DNA from: PALSA-693 sp963702305
GTDB taxonomy: Bacteria > Actinomycetota > Acidimicrobiia > Acidimicrobiales > Palsa-688
NCBI GenBank assembly: GCA_963702305.1
Contig: CAVPBX010000018.1
Coordinates: 124,001 to 188,000 of the forward strand
DNA: 64,000 nucleotides
Direction of reading: 5' to 3'
Positions 1-7,542 of this stretch are shown here, in pieces (the first letter of the stretch is position 1; each line of letters begins with the position of its first letter). A program made the position numbers and the translations under genes. The notes under the pieces were generated by a model. The model had not been told where the DNA came from and made no database searches. It worked only from the letters and a program-made list of their open reading frames with translations.

Positions 1-267
1 GAGCGACATCCACCCCACGGCGAGCTCCTCGACGATCCGGGCGTAGGTGGCGACATCCAGCCCCAGACCGCCATACGACTCGGGAATGAGCGCGCCGAAC
101 AGGCCGAACGCCGCCAGCTGCTCGACGAGCTGCTCGGGGTAGGTGTCGGACCGCTCGAGCGCCGCCGCCGCCGGTACCACGTCTCGACGGACGAAGGCGC
201 GCACGGCGTCGACAAGGGCGTCTGCGGTGGTGGCATCGATTCTGGGCCCGGACGTTGAGGGTGGCAC
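1..267 (-). CDS. Acyl-CoA dehydrogenase, N-terminal fragment (runs off the left edge)
   Basis: The reverse strand encodes the first 80 or so residues of an acyl-CoA dehydrogenase-type flavoprotein; the remainder lies outside the window. The visible part has the family's opening helix (VDAVRAFVRRDVVP), a second helix (YPEQLVEQLAAFGLFG) and the conserved stretch ALIPESYGGLGLD, followed by YARIVEELAVGWMSL. Such enzymes oxidise acyl-CoA thioesters using FAD and pass electrons to electron-transfer flavoprotein; the substrate cannot be told from this part. The start is unclear: no ATG is in frame, and the nearest in-frame GTG (265-267) lies inside the first unit of an 18-bp tandem repeat. Further in-frame GTGs recur in every unit, so the N-terminus could carry a variable number of VPPSTS hexapeptides. 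Confidence 0.72.
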   Translation of the reverse strand, partial: MPPSTSGPRIDATTADALVDAVRAFVRRDVVPAAAALERSDTYPEQLVEQLAAFGLFGALIPESYGGLGLDVATYARIVEELAVGWMSL

Positions 268-376
268 GGACGTTGAGGGTGGCACGGACGTTGAGGGTGG
301 CACGGACGTTGAGGGTGGCACGGACGTTGAGGGTGGCACGGACGTTGAGGGTGGCACGGACGTTGAGGGTGGCACG
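251..376. repeat. Seven perfect 18-bp tandem repeats
   Basis: Unit gacgttgagggtggcacg is repeated seven times without a mismatch, and a decayed eighth copy begins at 377. Being a multiple of three, the array stays open in both directions: it reads VPPSTS on the reverse strand, in frame with the acyl-CoA dehydrogenase start, and VEGGTD on the forward strand. There are no unique spacers, so it is not a CRISPR array. Perfect identity implies recent expansion. Confidence 0.97.
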
Positions 377-389
377 GACGTAGAGGCTA

Positions 390-418
390 TTGACAGCTGT
401 GCCACGGGCGCCTTGAAT
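390..418 (+). promoter_or_regulatory. Probable sigma70-type promoter
   Basis: A perfect -35 hexamer TTGACA (390-395) is followed 17 nt later by TTGAAT (413-418), which matches four of six -10 positions. It points toward the membrane protein gene at 847 and would give a leader of about 420 nt. It sits immediately beyond the 18-bp repeat array. No experimental support; other promoters may exist. Confidence 0.4.
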
Positions 419-501
419 TGCAGTACCACGCCGGGCTCGCAGGAGTTCCGGCCGGACACCCACCAGCGTCGGTCACGACGGTATAGGGAAAGGAGGGCAC
501 C

Positions 502-546
502 GTGGCAACATGGAGCTCGTCCGAGGAGGATGGTCCACCCCGCTAG
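502..546 (+). other. Possible 14-residue leader peptide ORF
   Basis: A GTG at 502 is preceded at good spacing by the strong ribosome-binding sequence AAAGGAGG and opens a short frame reading MATWSSSEEDGPPR before TAG. It lies downstream of the promoter-like sequence at 390-418 and upstream of the hairpin at 709-750. The good ribosome site is the only argument for translation; the peptide resembles nothing known to me. Apart from this ORF, the promoter and the hairpin, the 377-757 stretch holds no recognisable gene. Confidence 0.25.
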
Positions 547-708
547 GTGCGGACCCGGTTCCTGAGCGAATCCGGGTCCTCCCCAGGTTGCCGTTGGCAA
601 AGCGGGCCCTCGACCTGGCCGGCCCTATGGCCGGGTGTCGTTGCGGCGTCACCCGGGACGAGGCGGTCCCACAACAGAGAGCGGCGCGGTGAGCCACGGT
701 GATGCAGG

Positions 709-750
709 CCGGCACAGGAGAGACCCAAGGGGGGTTTTTTCCTGTGCCGG
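709..750 (+). terminator. Strong hairpin in the leader region (attenuator or terminator-like)
   Basis: CCGGCACAGGA (709-719) and TCCTGTGCCGG (740-750) form a perfect 11-bp inverted repeat around a 20-nt loop. The loop contains a small ACCC/GGGT pairing and a run of six T (735-740). The T run lies within the structure rather than after it, so this is not a textbook terminator; alternative foldings could switch between termination and read-through. Position between the promoter and the gene at 847 suggests a regulatory leader, by inference only. Confidence 0.35.
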
Positions 751-757
751 CGCCGCG

Positions 758-816
758 TCTGGCGGATGGGTGTCTGGAGGATGGGTGTCTGGCGGATGGG
801 TGTCTGGCGGATGGTG
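758..816. repeat. 15-bp tandem repeat, four copies
   Basis: Unit tctggcggatgggtg occurs at 758, 773 (one change) and 788, with a 14-bp fourth copy at 803. It lies just upstream of the GTG at 847 and would encode a repeated MGVWR peptide if an upstream ATG (766) were used. The repeat is better read as non-coding leader sequence. Confidence 0.9.
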
Positions 817-846
817 TCTGGCGGGCACCCGTGCCAGCATGGCGGG

Positions 847-1467
847 GTGCAAGAGTTGCCCGCCGGGGCCGATAGTGCCGCCCTCGAACGGCGCGCCAAT
901 CGCGAGCTCTCCCCGGTCGAGCGGGTCGTCCAACGTCGCAACCGGCGCTGGATGACGCTGGTCCTGGTCCCTTCGCTCCTGGTGGGCGGGGCGGCGTTGG
1001 TGGCTGCCCTGGTCGCCGATTCGGGCGGCTCGTCGGTGCACCCCCAGGTGGTGCCACCGGGTTACCGGGCCGTGAGCGATGGCCTGTTCGCCTACGCGGT
1101 GCCATCGACGTGGGCCCAGAGCAGCGCCTACACCGACAACGTCGGCGACCTCGATACCGCGGGCCCGGCGGGGTGGGTGGCCGAGCACGTCGACGGCCGG
1201 GTCAACGCCCCCGTGGCCGGGGAGGCCCCGCCGGGGTCGTTCGCCACCTTTGGCGAGTCCCGCCCCACGCCCTACCACGTCGGTTCCGCCACCCCGACCC
1301 AGGTCAAGGGGGCTGCCGTGGCGTACCGGTACACCCTGACCCGACCAGGCGGCTTCGCCGCCACTGCGATTGACGCCTGGCAGTCGCGCTCCGGAGCCGA
1401 ACTCTGGCTGTTGATCAGAGCGGACGCCGCCACCACCACGGCCGTCCTCAGCAGCCTCAACGCCTGA
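847..1467 (+). CDS. Membrane-anchored protein of unknown function
   Basis: This 206-residue protein has a basic cytoplasmic start with the segment RRNRRW (about residues 30-35), one transmembrane helix (about 37-57, rich in Leu, Val and Ala), and a roughly 145-residue outer domain. That topology suggests a single-pass protein facing the cell envelope. The outer domain has no recognised motif; it resembles small extracytoplasmic domains such as those of lipoprotein-like or photosystem II reaction-centre PsbP-like proteins only in general fold character. The start chosen is GTG 847 because it gives a sensible N-terminus right before the basic region; an ATG at 766 would add a repetitive peptide encoded by the 15-bp repeats and is less likely. 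It converges on the NlpC/P60 gene and ends 21 nt from it. Confidence 0.55.
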   Translation: MQELPAGADSAALERRANRELSPVERVVQRRNRRWMTLVLVPSLLVGGAALVAALVADSGGSSVHPQVVPPGYRAVSDGLFAYAVPSTWAQSSAYTDNVGDLDTAGPAGWVAEHVDGRVNAPVAGEAPPGSFATFGESRPTPYHVGSATPTQVKGAAVAYRYTLTRPGGFAATAIDAWQSRSGAELWLLIRADAATTTAVLSSLNA

Positions 1468-1488
1468 GTTCACCCGCAACGCCGGAGT

Positions 1489-2460
1489 TCATGCCGCGCT
1501 GGGGCGGGTGGCACCCTCGTAGAAGTCACCGCCCCACGCCGCGCCGAGGGACACCGGAAAGGGCTCCACCCGGACCACCGCGCCCGAGTGCGGGGCGTCG
1601 ACCATGGCGCCGGTGGGGTCGACCACCATCCCCACGTGGGTGATCCCGCCGCCAGCCGGTCCGAAGAACACCAGATCGCCGGGCTGGAGCGATGCGCCCG
1701 GGGCGAGCAGCGGACCGGCGTCGAACTGCGCCTGGGCGACGCGCGGCAGGGCCAAGCCGGCGGCGGCCCAGGCCGCCTGCACCAAACCGGAGCAGTCGAA
1801 GCCCACCCCTGGTGTCTCGCCACCCCACCGGTACGGAGTCCCGACCTGGGCCAGAGCGAAGGCCACCGCGGTCCCGGCGCCGGCCCCGGCTGTCGGTGGC
1901 CCGGACCCCGAGGCCGTCTGTAGCTCCGCGGCCAGCTGCATCACCTGAGCCACGTAGGCGTCGGAGTGGTTGTAGGCGAACACCGCCCGTCGGATCCCGG
2001 TCCCGTCCCCCGCGCCGTCGGCGCACAGCATCCGGGCCGCGGCGTACACCGCGTCCGTCGGATCGTACGGGCTGGGGGGTGCGACCCCGCCGGGAGGTAC
2101 CGGCCACTCGTAGCGCTGGAACGTCGCCGGCTCGAACTGCATCGGGCCCTCGGCACCCGCGCCGTTGTGACCCGAATGCACGCCGGGCAGGGTGGACTGA
2201 CCGTTGGCCGACTCCACGGTGCCGATGGCGGCTAGCAAGGCCCAGGACAACCCGGGACAGGTCCCGGCCGCGGCCTGGTACACGGCGAGCATGGGGGCCG
2301 GCACGGACGCCAACGCGGCGGGCGAAGGCCGGGCGGATGCCGGGCCCGCCGCGCCCAGGCCGCCATGGAGGAAGGCCGCCACCGCCACCGCCCCCCCGAG
2401 AAGGGGCGCGGCGGCCGTGATCAGGATGCCGGCCACGACCACGCAGATAACCCGTTTCAT
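1489..2460 (-). CDS. Secreted lytic transglycosylase / NlpC-P60 peptidoglycan hydrolase
   Basis: This 323-residue two-domain wall hydrolase begins with a signal peptide (MKRVICVVVAG onward, hydrophobic to about residue 32). Residues 55-175 resemble a transglycosylase domain: an AAIGTVESANGQS segment holds the probable catalytic glutamate, followed by GPMQFEPATFQRYEW and an AFAYNHSDAYV-like helix. A short Gly/Ala linker leads to an NlpC/P60 domain (about 200-315) with the nucleophile in FDCSGLVQ and the histidine in ITHVGMVVD. Families of this kind cleave glycan strands and stem peptides, so the protein could remodel the wall. The pairing of both domains is also common in conjugative and phage lysis proteins, but no such neighbours are present. 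It is transcribed alone, away from the pseudokinase gene. Confidence 0.85.
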   Translation of the reverse strand: MKRVICVVVAGILITAAAPLLGGAVAVAAFLHGGLGAAGPASARPSPAALASVPAPMLAVYQAAAGTCPGLSWALLAAIGTVESANGQSTLPGVHSGHNGAGAEGPMQFEPATFQRYEWPVPPGGVAPPSPYDPTDAVYAAARMLCADGAGDGTGIRRAVFAYNHSDAYVAQVMQLAAELQTASGSGPPTAGAGAGTAVAFALAQVGTPYRWGGETPGVGFDCSGLVQAAWAAAGLALPRVAQAQFDAGPLLAPGASLQPGDLVFFGPAGGGITHVGMVVDPTGAMVDAPHSGAVVRVEPFPVSLGAAWGGDFYEGATRPSAA

Positions 2461-2468
2461 TATTTTTC

Positions 2469-2474
2469 ATGATA
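2469..2474 (-). promoter_or_regulatory. TAnnnT -10 box of the NlpC/P60 gene
   Basis: On the reverse strand TATCAT lies 8 nt before the ATG at 2460, in a local AT-rich patch. No ribosome-binding sequence is present, which fits a leaderless or near-leaderless message. Confidence 0.5.
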
Positions 2475-2596
2475 TTTTGTTGGTCGTGGCTCGGCAAGGG
2501 CCATACCGCCGGCGACCGCGACCGCCCGATACGCTCTGACCGCGGGCGACAGGTTTGGACGCGGTTGCCGAGGTTGACGAGGGTTCGGGAGGTTCA

Positions 2597-3400
2597 TTGC
2601 GGTCGTCGGTCGCCGACTATCAGGTCATCCGGGCGCTGCCCGCCACCGCGGCCGGCGAAGCTCGGTACCTGTGCCAGCCGCCGGACCGGCTGGAACGAGC
2701 AGCTCGGGTGATGGTCACCGAGCTGGCCGTCGATGCGGCCGGCTGGCGGGATCTCGCCGGGCGGTTGTCACGCCTGGCCGGTGTGCCGTCGCCGCACCTG
2801 CTGGAGCTGCTCGAAGTGGGACCCGACCTCGATCCGGAGGGCGCGGGCGTGTATCTGGCGTCCGAATCGGCCCCGGGGGGCAGCCTCGCCCACCCGACTA
2901 CGGCGCTCGACGTGGCCGACCAGGTGCGAGCCCTGGCCCAGGCCGCTCGAGGGGCCCACGCCCTGCACGAGGCCGGTGTCGCCCACGGATCCATCGCCGC
3001 CGAATCGATTCTCCTCACCGAACGCGGCGCCGTCCTGGCCCCGCCGGTCCTCGGGGGGCCAGCAGGGGCGGTGGCCCGCATGCGCGCCTGGCAGGACGTC
3101 GTCGGCCTGGACCCGGCCCTGCTGCGGGGGGAGCCACCGTCGCGCGCGTCGGACATCTGGGCCCTGGCCGCCACCTTGCACGGCCTGGTGTCGTCGCGGC
3201 CCCTGTACCCCGAGATCGACAGCGACCCGGGCGTGACCGCCCTCCAGCGGATTCTGTTCACCCGGCCGGAGATCGATCCTGCCCTGCCTGGGGAGTTGGC
3301 CGAGACGCTGACGGTCTGCCTGGCGGACGATCCGGGCGAGCGGCTGCTGGCCGCCGACGAGTTCGCGGCCCGATTGGCGGGCGTGGAGGTGGCGCCGTGA
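2597..3400 (+). CDS. Protein kinase-like protein lacking catalytic residues (pseudokinase)
   Basis: This protein of about 267 residues follows the layout of a bacterial serine/threonine kinase domain. The nucleotide-lobe start is YQVIRALPA, and the middle has HEAGVAHGSIAAESILL in the place of the catalytic loop HRDxKPxN. The end has the SRASDIWALAATLHGLVS helix that matches the kinase DxWxxG region. The catalytic aspartate is missing (HGS instead of HRD) and there is no DFG motif, so phosphotransfer is unlikely; a binding or scaffold role fits better. The start chosen is TTG 2597 because GGGAGG lies at good spacing before it; TTG 2555 is an alternative giving 281 residues. Its stop overlaps the GTG of the FHA gene (GTGA), so the two are translationally coupled. 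Confidence 0.65.
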   Translation: MRSSVADYQVIRALPATAAGEARYLCQPPDRLERAARVMVTELAVDAAGWRDLAGRLSRLAGVPSPHLLELLEVGPDLDPEGAGVYLASESAPGGSLAHPTTALDVADQVRALAQAARGAHALHEAGVAHGSIAAESILLTERGAVLAPPVLGGPAGAVARMRAWQDVVGLDPALLRGEPPSRASDIWALAATLHGLVSSRPLYPEIDSDPGVTALQRILFTRPEIDPALPGELAETLTVCLADDPGERLLAADEFAARLAGVEVAP

Positions 3401-4882
3401 TCGAGCGGCTGGAGGTCACGGCCGGTCCGGGCACCGTCATCCGCTACGGCGGCATCGTGGCCTGGGCGGACGCCTCGGCATCGGCGGCCTTGATCAGTTT
3501 CCTGGCCCAGTCCGCCCGCAACCTGGGCCCGTCGCCGCGTGGGGGGCGGCAGATCGCCGACCACATCGCCGGTGTCCTGGCGACCCGCGATCCCGAACCG
3601 CACGTCGGCTTTGCCGTGATCGGCCCCAGTGACCACGGCTGGGCGTCGCTGCTCCACGGCCCGGTGCAGGTGTGGGACGGGGCCAGGTGGCTGGCGCCGA
3701 CACCGAGCCCAGGTTGGCTGCAGGCCATCATCACCCCCCGGCCGGCCATCACCGTCAGCGCCGCCGGCGCCCCGACGCCGGCCGTCCAGCCGGACGCTAT
3801 GTGGGACCTGGAGTCCGGCGTGGTGCCGGGGTCAGGCTGGGTCCTGGTCCCGGCCGGCGTCCCCGGCCGGCCGGCGGTCGTGGACCCGGACACCCCGGAC
3901 GCCCCGGACGGCCCCGAAGCGGCCCCGGAGCCCACGGCGGCTGAAGTGCCGGCGGCGGCCGAAGTGCCGGCGGCGCCGAAGTGCCGGCGGCGACCGAGGT
4001 CGACGCTCACCCGAGTGACGACCCTGAAGGCGCCGAGGAGCCCGCCACCGTGGTGCTGCCGGCAGTGGAGGCCTCGGCGCTGGATCTGGCCGACATCACC
4101 ACCGTGTTGCCGGCCACCGCCGTCTCGCCGCCGCCCGATCCCACTGCGGCCATCCCGGTCGTCGGCAGCGAACCGGAACCCGAACCCGAGCCGGAACCCG
4201 AGCCGGAACCCGAGCCGGAACCCGAGCCGGAGCCGGAGCCGGAGGACCGGAACCGGAACCCGAGCCGGAGCCGGAACCGGAACCCGCCCCGCCGCCCCGC
4301 CGGCCGACCGTCCCGGGTCCCGCCGGCTCCCTGGATCTTCGTGTGGCCGGCGTCGCCGGCGGCCCGCCCCTACCGCGTGGGGGCGGTCCCGATCACCGCG
4401 TCCCTGGCGCGCCCGTGGTGGCCGGCACCCTGTGCAGCCGGGGCCATCTCAACCGACCCGGCCTCACCGCCTGCGCCCGCTGCCGGACCCCGATCGCCGA
4501 GGGGGGCCGGGAATCCATCAGCGGGACCCGGCCGCCCCTGGGCATTCTCATCACCGACGATGGCGTCATCTACCGGGTCGACCGGGGCTACCTGGTGGGC
4601 TCGAACTCAGGCCGGGATCCCACCGTCGGCGGCGGCCTCGCCCGCCCCCTCACCCTGGCCGGCACCGATGTCTCGGGATCCCATGCCGAGTTGCGCCTCG
4701 TCGACTGGGACCTGACCGTCGTCGATCGCGGGTCCACCGCGGGGACGGCCGTGTTCGATCCGGGCGCCACCGACTGGGCCCGCCTCAACCCGTACGAGCC
4801 CCGAGTCGTCCCCCCCGGCACCCACCTGGCGTTCGGTCAACGGGTCGTCACCTTCATCAGCCCCTGGGTCGTCGCCGGCTGA
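3397..4882 (+). pseudogene. FHA-domain protein with zinc ribbon, split by two frame changes
   Basis: Three pieces in three frames join into one protein of about 495 residues. The first starts at the GTG overlapping the pseudokinase stop and encodes about 190 residues that may be phosphatase-like (GFAVIGPSDHGWASLLHGPV). The second, from about 3990, is acidic and ends in a Pro-Glu repeat. The third, from about 4260, has a zinc ribbon (CSRGH...CARC) and a C-terminal FHA domain (VGSNSGRDP, SGSHAELRL, DRGSTAGT). FHA domains bind phosphothreonine peptides, so pairing with a pseudokinase suggests a signalling or scaffold module. Each junction looks like one missing base inside a repetitive tract (near 3985 and 4235), so sequencing error, slippage-driven variation or true loss are all possible. 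A frame without the shifts stays open to 4953 but destroys the FHA domain. Confidence 0.6.
4170..4287. repeat. Pro-Glu coding repeat (12-bp units)
   Basis: Units of gaacccgagccg and close variants are tandemly arranged and encode an alternating Pro-Glu rod before the zinc ribbon of the FHA protein. The reading frame is lost within this tract, near 4235. Repeats of this type are prone to both replication slippage and assembly error. Confidence 0.9.
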
Positions 4883-4919
4883 CCGGCGCGGCCCGAGCGG
4901 CATCGGGCGCGTCCGGCGG

Positions 4920-5288
4920 CTACCCCACCCGGTCCTGGAACTGCGGGCAGTAGGCCTGGACCGCGGCGTCGATGACCGCGCCCAGGTCGGCGGACGGCAG
5001 GGGGTTCGTTCCCTCGAGCAGCACCAACCGGTCGGCGAGCTGCTGAAACGAGGCGCCGCCGCGGAACCCGTCGCAGGAGGCGTGGCCCAGCCGGGTGAGC
5101 TGGACGTCGGTGCGGTACGAAGCGATGTCCGGGGCGTTGAGGTGGACCGCCGACAGGAAAGCCGAGTCCGCCACGCCCGTCCCCGATGCGGTCCCGCCGC
5201 CGCATCCGGCCACCGCGGCCACCGCCAACAACCCGATCGGCGCCCGCCGGACGCGTCGCCACCATGGACCAGCCCTGCCCGCACGCAC
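4920..5288 (-). CDS. DUF732-family lipoprotein
   Basis: A 122-residue exported protein begins at GTG 5288 with a basic stretch (RRVRRAP), a hydrophobic segment and the lipobox-like VAAVAGC, so it is probably anchored to the membrane by a lipidated cysteine. The mature part has the DUF732 pattern known from actinobacteria: DSAFLSAVHLN, a conserved GHASCDGFRGG segment with the first cysteine, and a C-terminal AIDAAVQAYCP-like helix (seen as VIDAAVQAYCPQF) with the second cysteine. The two cysteines probably form a disulfide. The family's function is unknown. A longer frame from 5384 exists, but the extra residues do not look like a signal sequence. It converges on the FHA gene. Confidence 0.75.
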   Translation of the reverse strand: MRAGRAGPWWRRVRRAPIGLLAVAAVAGCGGGTASGTGVADSAFLSAVHLNAPDIASYRTDVQLTRLGHASCDGFRGGASFQQLADRLVLLEGTNPLPSADLGAVIDAAVQAYCPQFQDRVG

Positions 5289-5389
5289 CGGATGGAGTGT
5301 AGAAGCGGGCCGTCCCCGAAATACGGTCAGGTCGCGACATGACCGGGCCGGGTTGGCGTATTTGTTTCGCGACCTCGACGTCATCGGCC

Positions 5390-5788
5390 ATGCTGGCGGG
5401 CGTGGCGGCCGGATCCACCCTCTTCGAGCGGGCAGGCGGTGCGCCGTTTTTCGAGACCCTCACCCGCCGCTTTTACGAAAAGGTGGCCGACGACCCGATC
5501 CTGCGACCGCTGTACCCGGACGATCCGGCCCGGTTCGAAGCGGCCCAACAGCACTTGGCGTTGTTCCTCATCCAGCACTGGGGCGGCCCTCGCAGCTACC
5601 AGGCCGAACGGGGCGACGCTCGCCTCGGCGCGCGCCACCGCCGGTTCGCCATCGGTGCGGCCGAGCGAGACGCCTGGTTGGGCCACATGGGCGAGGCGGT
5701 CCGCGCCGGCGGTCTACGCCCGCTCGACGAGATGCAGATGCTGACATTCTTCGAGGCGTCCGCCAACCAACTGGTCAACCGCCCGTGA
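5390..5788 (+). CDS. glbO: Truncated haemoglobin, group II (trHbO type)
   Basis: The 132-residue protein is a 2-over-2 globin that binds haem and is expected to handle oxygen, nitric oxide or peroxide in the cytoplasm. Group II features are visible: LTRRFYEKVADDPILRPLYP with the distal tyrosine region, the GGPRSYQ-ERG segment, the proximal histidine in LGARHRRFAIG, and the tryptophan of RDAWLGHM that is typical of the O type. ATG 5390 is preferred because it gives the usual short N-terminus; a frame from 5339 adds 17 unlike residues. The following hydrolase gene overlaps its stop, suggesting co-translation. Confidence 0.88.
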   Translation: MLAGVAAGSTLFERAGGAPFFETLTRRFYEKVADDPILRPLYPDDPARFEAAQQHLALFLIQHWGGPRSYQAERGDARLGARHRRFAIGAAERDAWLGHMGEAVRAGGLRPLDEMQMLTFFEASANQLVNRP

Positions 5789-6684
5789 CCATGCCGCCGG
5801 CAACGCCGGTGGGGCCGGCCCGGTCCCTCTCCGCCGAACAGCACGGCGACGGGCCCGCGGTGGTCCTGCTGCACGGCCAGCCCGGTTCGGTCGCGGACTG
5901 GCACGCGGTGTGGCCCCTACTCCCCGGCTTCACCGTGGTGGTGCCGGACCGGCTGGGCTACGGCCGCACCGGGGGGGCCGCCGCCGGGTTCCAAGAAAAT
6001 GCCGCCTCCCTGGTGGTCCTGTTGGACGAGCTGCGCCTGACGCGGGCGGTGATCGCCGGCCACAGCTGGGGCGGCGGGGTGGCGCTGGCGTTCGCCGAGT
6101 CCTTCCCCGAACGCACCGCCGGGTTGGTGCTGGCGGCGTCGGTCGGACCGGGCGAGCAGTTCGGCTGGGACGACCGGATGCTGGCCGCCCCGATCCTGGG
6201 CGAGGCGCTCGCCGCGCTCACCCTGGGCGCCGCGGGGCGGGTGCTGCGCCACGCCCGGGTGCAGGCCGTCGCCGACCGCCGCCTGGGCGGCCGGGCCCGA
6301 GAGGCCGTCAACGTGCTGATCGGCATGACCGGTGCCCGCACCCACGCCGCGGTGTGGCGCTCCTTCGTCACCGAGCAGCGGGTGCTCCTCCGCGATCTCG
6401 AGACCCTGGGGCCCGGCCTGCCGACGATCGGCGCTCCGACGGCGGTGATCAACGGCAGCACCGACCGGGTTGTCCCCCCACTCGTGGCCGACCGGCTGAC
6501 CGCGCAGATTCCCGGGGCCATCCACACGGTCGTGGCCGGCGCCCACCACCTCCTGCCCCACGAGCACCCCGAGGCCCTCGCCGCCGCCATCCGGCAGGTG
6601 GCCGACCGGGCGTGGCCCACCGAGTCGGGACCGGCCCCGACCGGACGCTTAGACGGCGAGGAAGCGGCGCACCGCGAAGGCTGA
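5785..6684 (+). CDS. Alpha/beta hydrolase
   Basis: A 299-residue alpha/beta-hydrolase fold enzyme. Seen are the oxyanion-side motif VVLLHGQPGS, PDRLGYGRT, the nucleophile elbow GHSWGGG, a helical cap around residues 140-220, the acid region (INGSTDRVVP) and the histidine in AGAHHLLPHEHP. The substrate is not predictable; haloperoxidase-like and ester hydrolase relatives share this pattern. The GTG at 5785 overlaps the globin stop (GTGA); ATG 5791 is an equally reasonable start. The last 36 bases overlap the end of ftsX on the other strand, and the low-complexity C-terminal residues may reflect an extended stop. Confidence 0.8.
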   Translation: MTMPPATPVGPARSLSAEQHGDGPAVVLLHGQPGSVADWHAVWPLLPGFTVVVPDRLGYGRTGGAAAGFQENAASLVVLLDELRLTRAVIAGHSWGGGVALAFAESFPERTAGLVLAASVGPGEQFGWDDRMLAAPILGEALAALTLGAAGRVLRHARVQAVADRRLGGRAREAVNVLIGMTGARTHAAVWRSFVTEQRVLLRDLETLGPGLPTIGAPTAVINGSTDRVVPPLVADRLTAQIPGAIHTVVAGAHHLLPHEHPEALAAAIRQVADRAWPTESGPAPTGRLDGEEAAHREG

Positions 6685-7536
6685 GCCGACCACCCCGACG
6701 AAGGCCCCGACCACCAGCAGCAGGATCCCGGTGACGATGGCCTCGTGCGGTGTGACGAACAGCTGCCGGGTGCCCAGCACCGTCTCGTTGCCGACGAACG
6801 AGGCGATGGTGTCGCGCACCCCGTAGGTCACCGCGAACGCCACGATGGCGCCGACGATGCCGTGGATGAGGCCCTCGAGCATGAACGGCACCCGGATAAA
6901 CCAGTTGGTCGCCCCCACCAGCTTCATGACGGCCACCTCCCGCCGGCGGGCGAAGATGGCCAGCTGGATGGTGTTGACGATCAGCGCCACCGCCCCGACC
7001 ATGACGCCGATGGCCAGGAACAGCCCGATGAACCGCAGCTGTTTGAACTGGTGCAGCAGGGCGTCGATCTCCTGCTGGGCGTAGGAGACCTGGAGGACGC
7101 CCGCCTGACCCTGGAACTGGCGGCCCAGCTCGGAGATGTCCTGGGCCCGGGTCGGCACCACCCGGAAGGAGGGGGGCATGTCGTTGACCCCGAGCACCCC
7201 GACGATGTCGTTGTTGCCGCCGAAGATCTGCTTGAACTCCTGGTACGCCTGGGCCTTGTCGACGAAGTGGTACTTCTTGACGCCCGGGGTGCTGGCCAGC
7301 TCGTGGCCGATGGCCGCCGTCTCGTTGGCGGGGATCTGCGGCTGCAGGAAGATGGCCATCTCGACGCCGCCGCGCCATTGGATGGACGCCTTGTTGATGG
7401 CCTGGCGCATGATCAGGACCCCGCCCAGCGCCGACAGCGACACCGCCATGGTCACCACGGCCGACAAGGTCATGACGAGGTTGCGACGAAGGTTGCCGGC
7501 GGTTTCCCGCGCGACGTACCCCGAGGAGATCGCCAC
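6649..7536 (-). CDS. ftsX: Cell-division protein FtsX
   Basis: FtsX is the membrane partner of the ATPase FtsE; the complex transmits ATP-driven changes across the membrane to activate wall hydrolases at the septum. The 295-residue protein has a first transmembrane helix after a short basic start (SAVVTMAVSLSALGGVLIM). An extracellular domain (about 55-165, with QIPANETAAIGHELASTPGV and FGGNNDIVGVLGVNDMP) follows, then three further helices. REVAVMKLVGATNWFIRVPFM is the typical cytoplasmic FtsX/MacB-type loop; its core is VMKLVGAT. It follows ftsE by 6 nt. The smpB gene often found after ftsX in actinobacteria is absent here. Confidence 0.95.
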   Translation of the reverse strand: MAISSGYVARETAGNLRRNLVMTLSAVVTMAVSLSALGGVLIMRQAINKASIQWRGGVEMAIFLQPQIPANETAAIGHELASTPGVKKYHFVDKAQAYQEFKQIFGGNNDIVGVLGVNDMPPSFRVVPTRAQDISELGRQFQGQAGVLQVSYAQQEIDALLHQFKQLRFIGLFLAIGVMVGAVALIVNTIQLAIFARRREVAVMKLVGATNWFIRVPFMLEGLIHGIVGAIVAFAVTYGVRDTIASFVGNETVLGTRQLFVTPHEAIVTGILLLVVGAFVGVVGSAFAVRRFLAV

Positions 7537-7542
7537 GAGGTG

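Noticed and set aside
251..376. CRISPR-like array
   Set aside because: The 18-bp units are directly adjacent with no spacers, and no cas genes are near.
510..692. 60-codon ORF in the leader region
   Set aside because: No ribosome site fits its ATG, and composition is that of random GC-rich sequence; the GTG frame at 502 has the better signal.
3985..4240. Programmed frameshifting in the FHA gene
   Set aside because: Neither site shows a slippery heptamer with a downstream structure; repeats and other indels in the window favour sequencing or slippage error.
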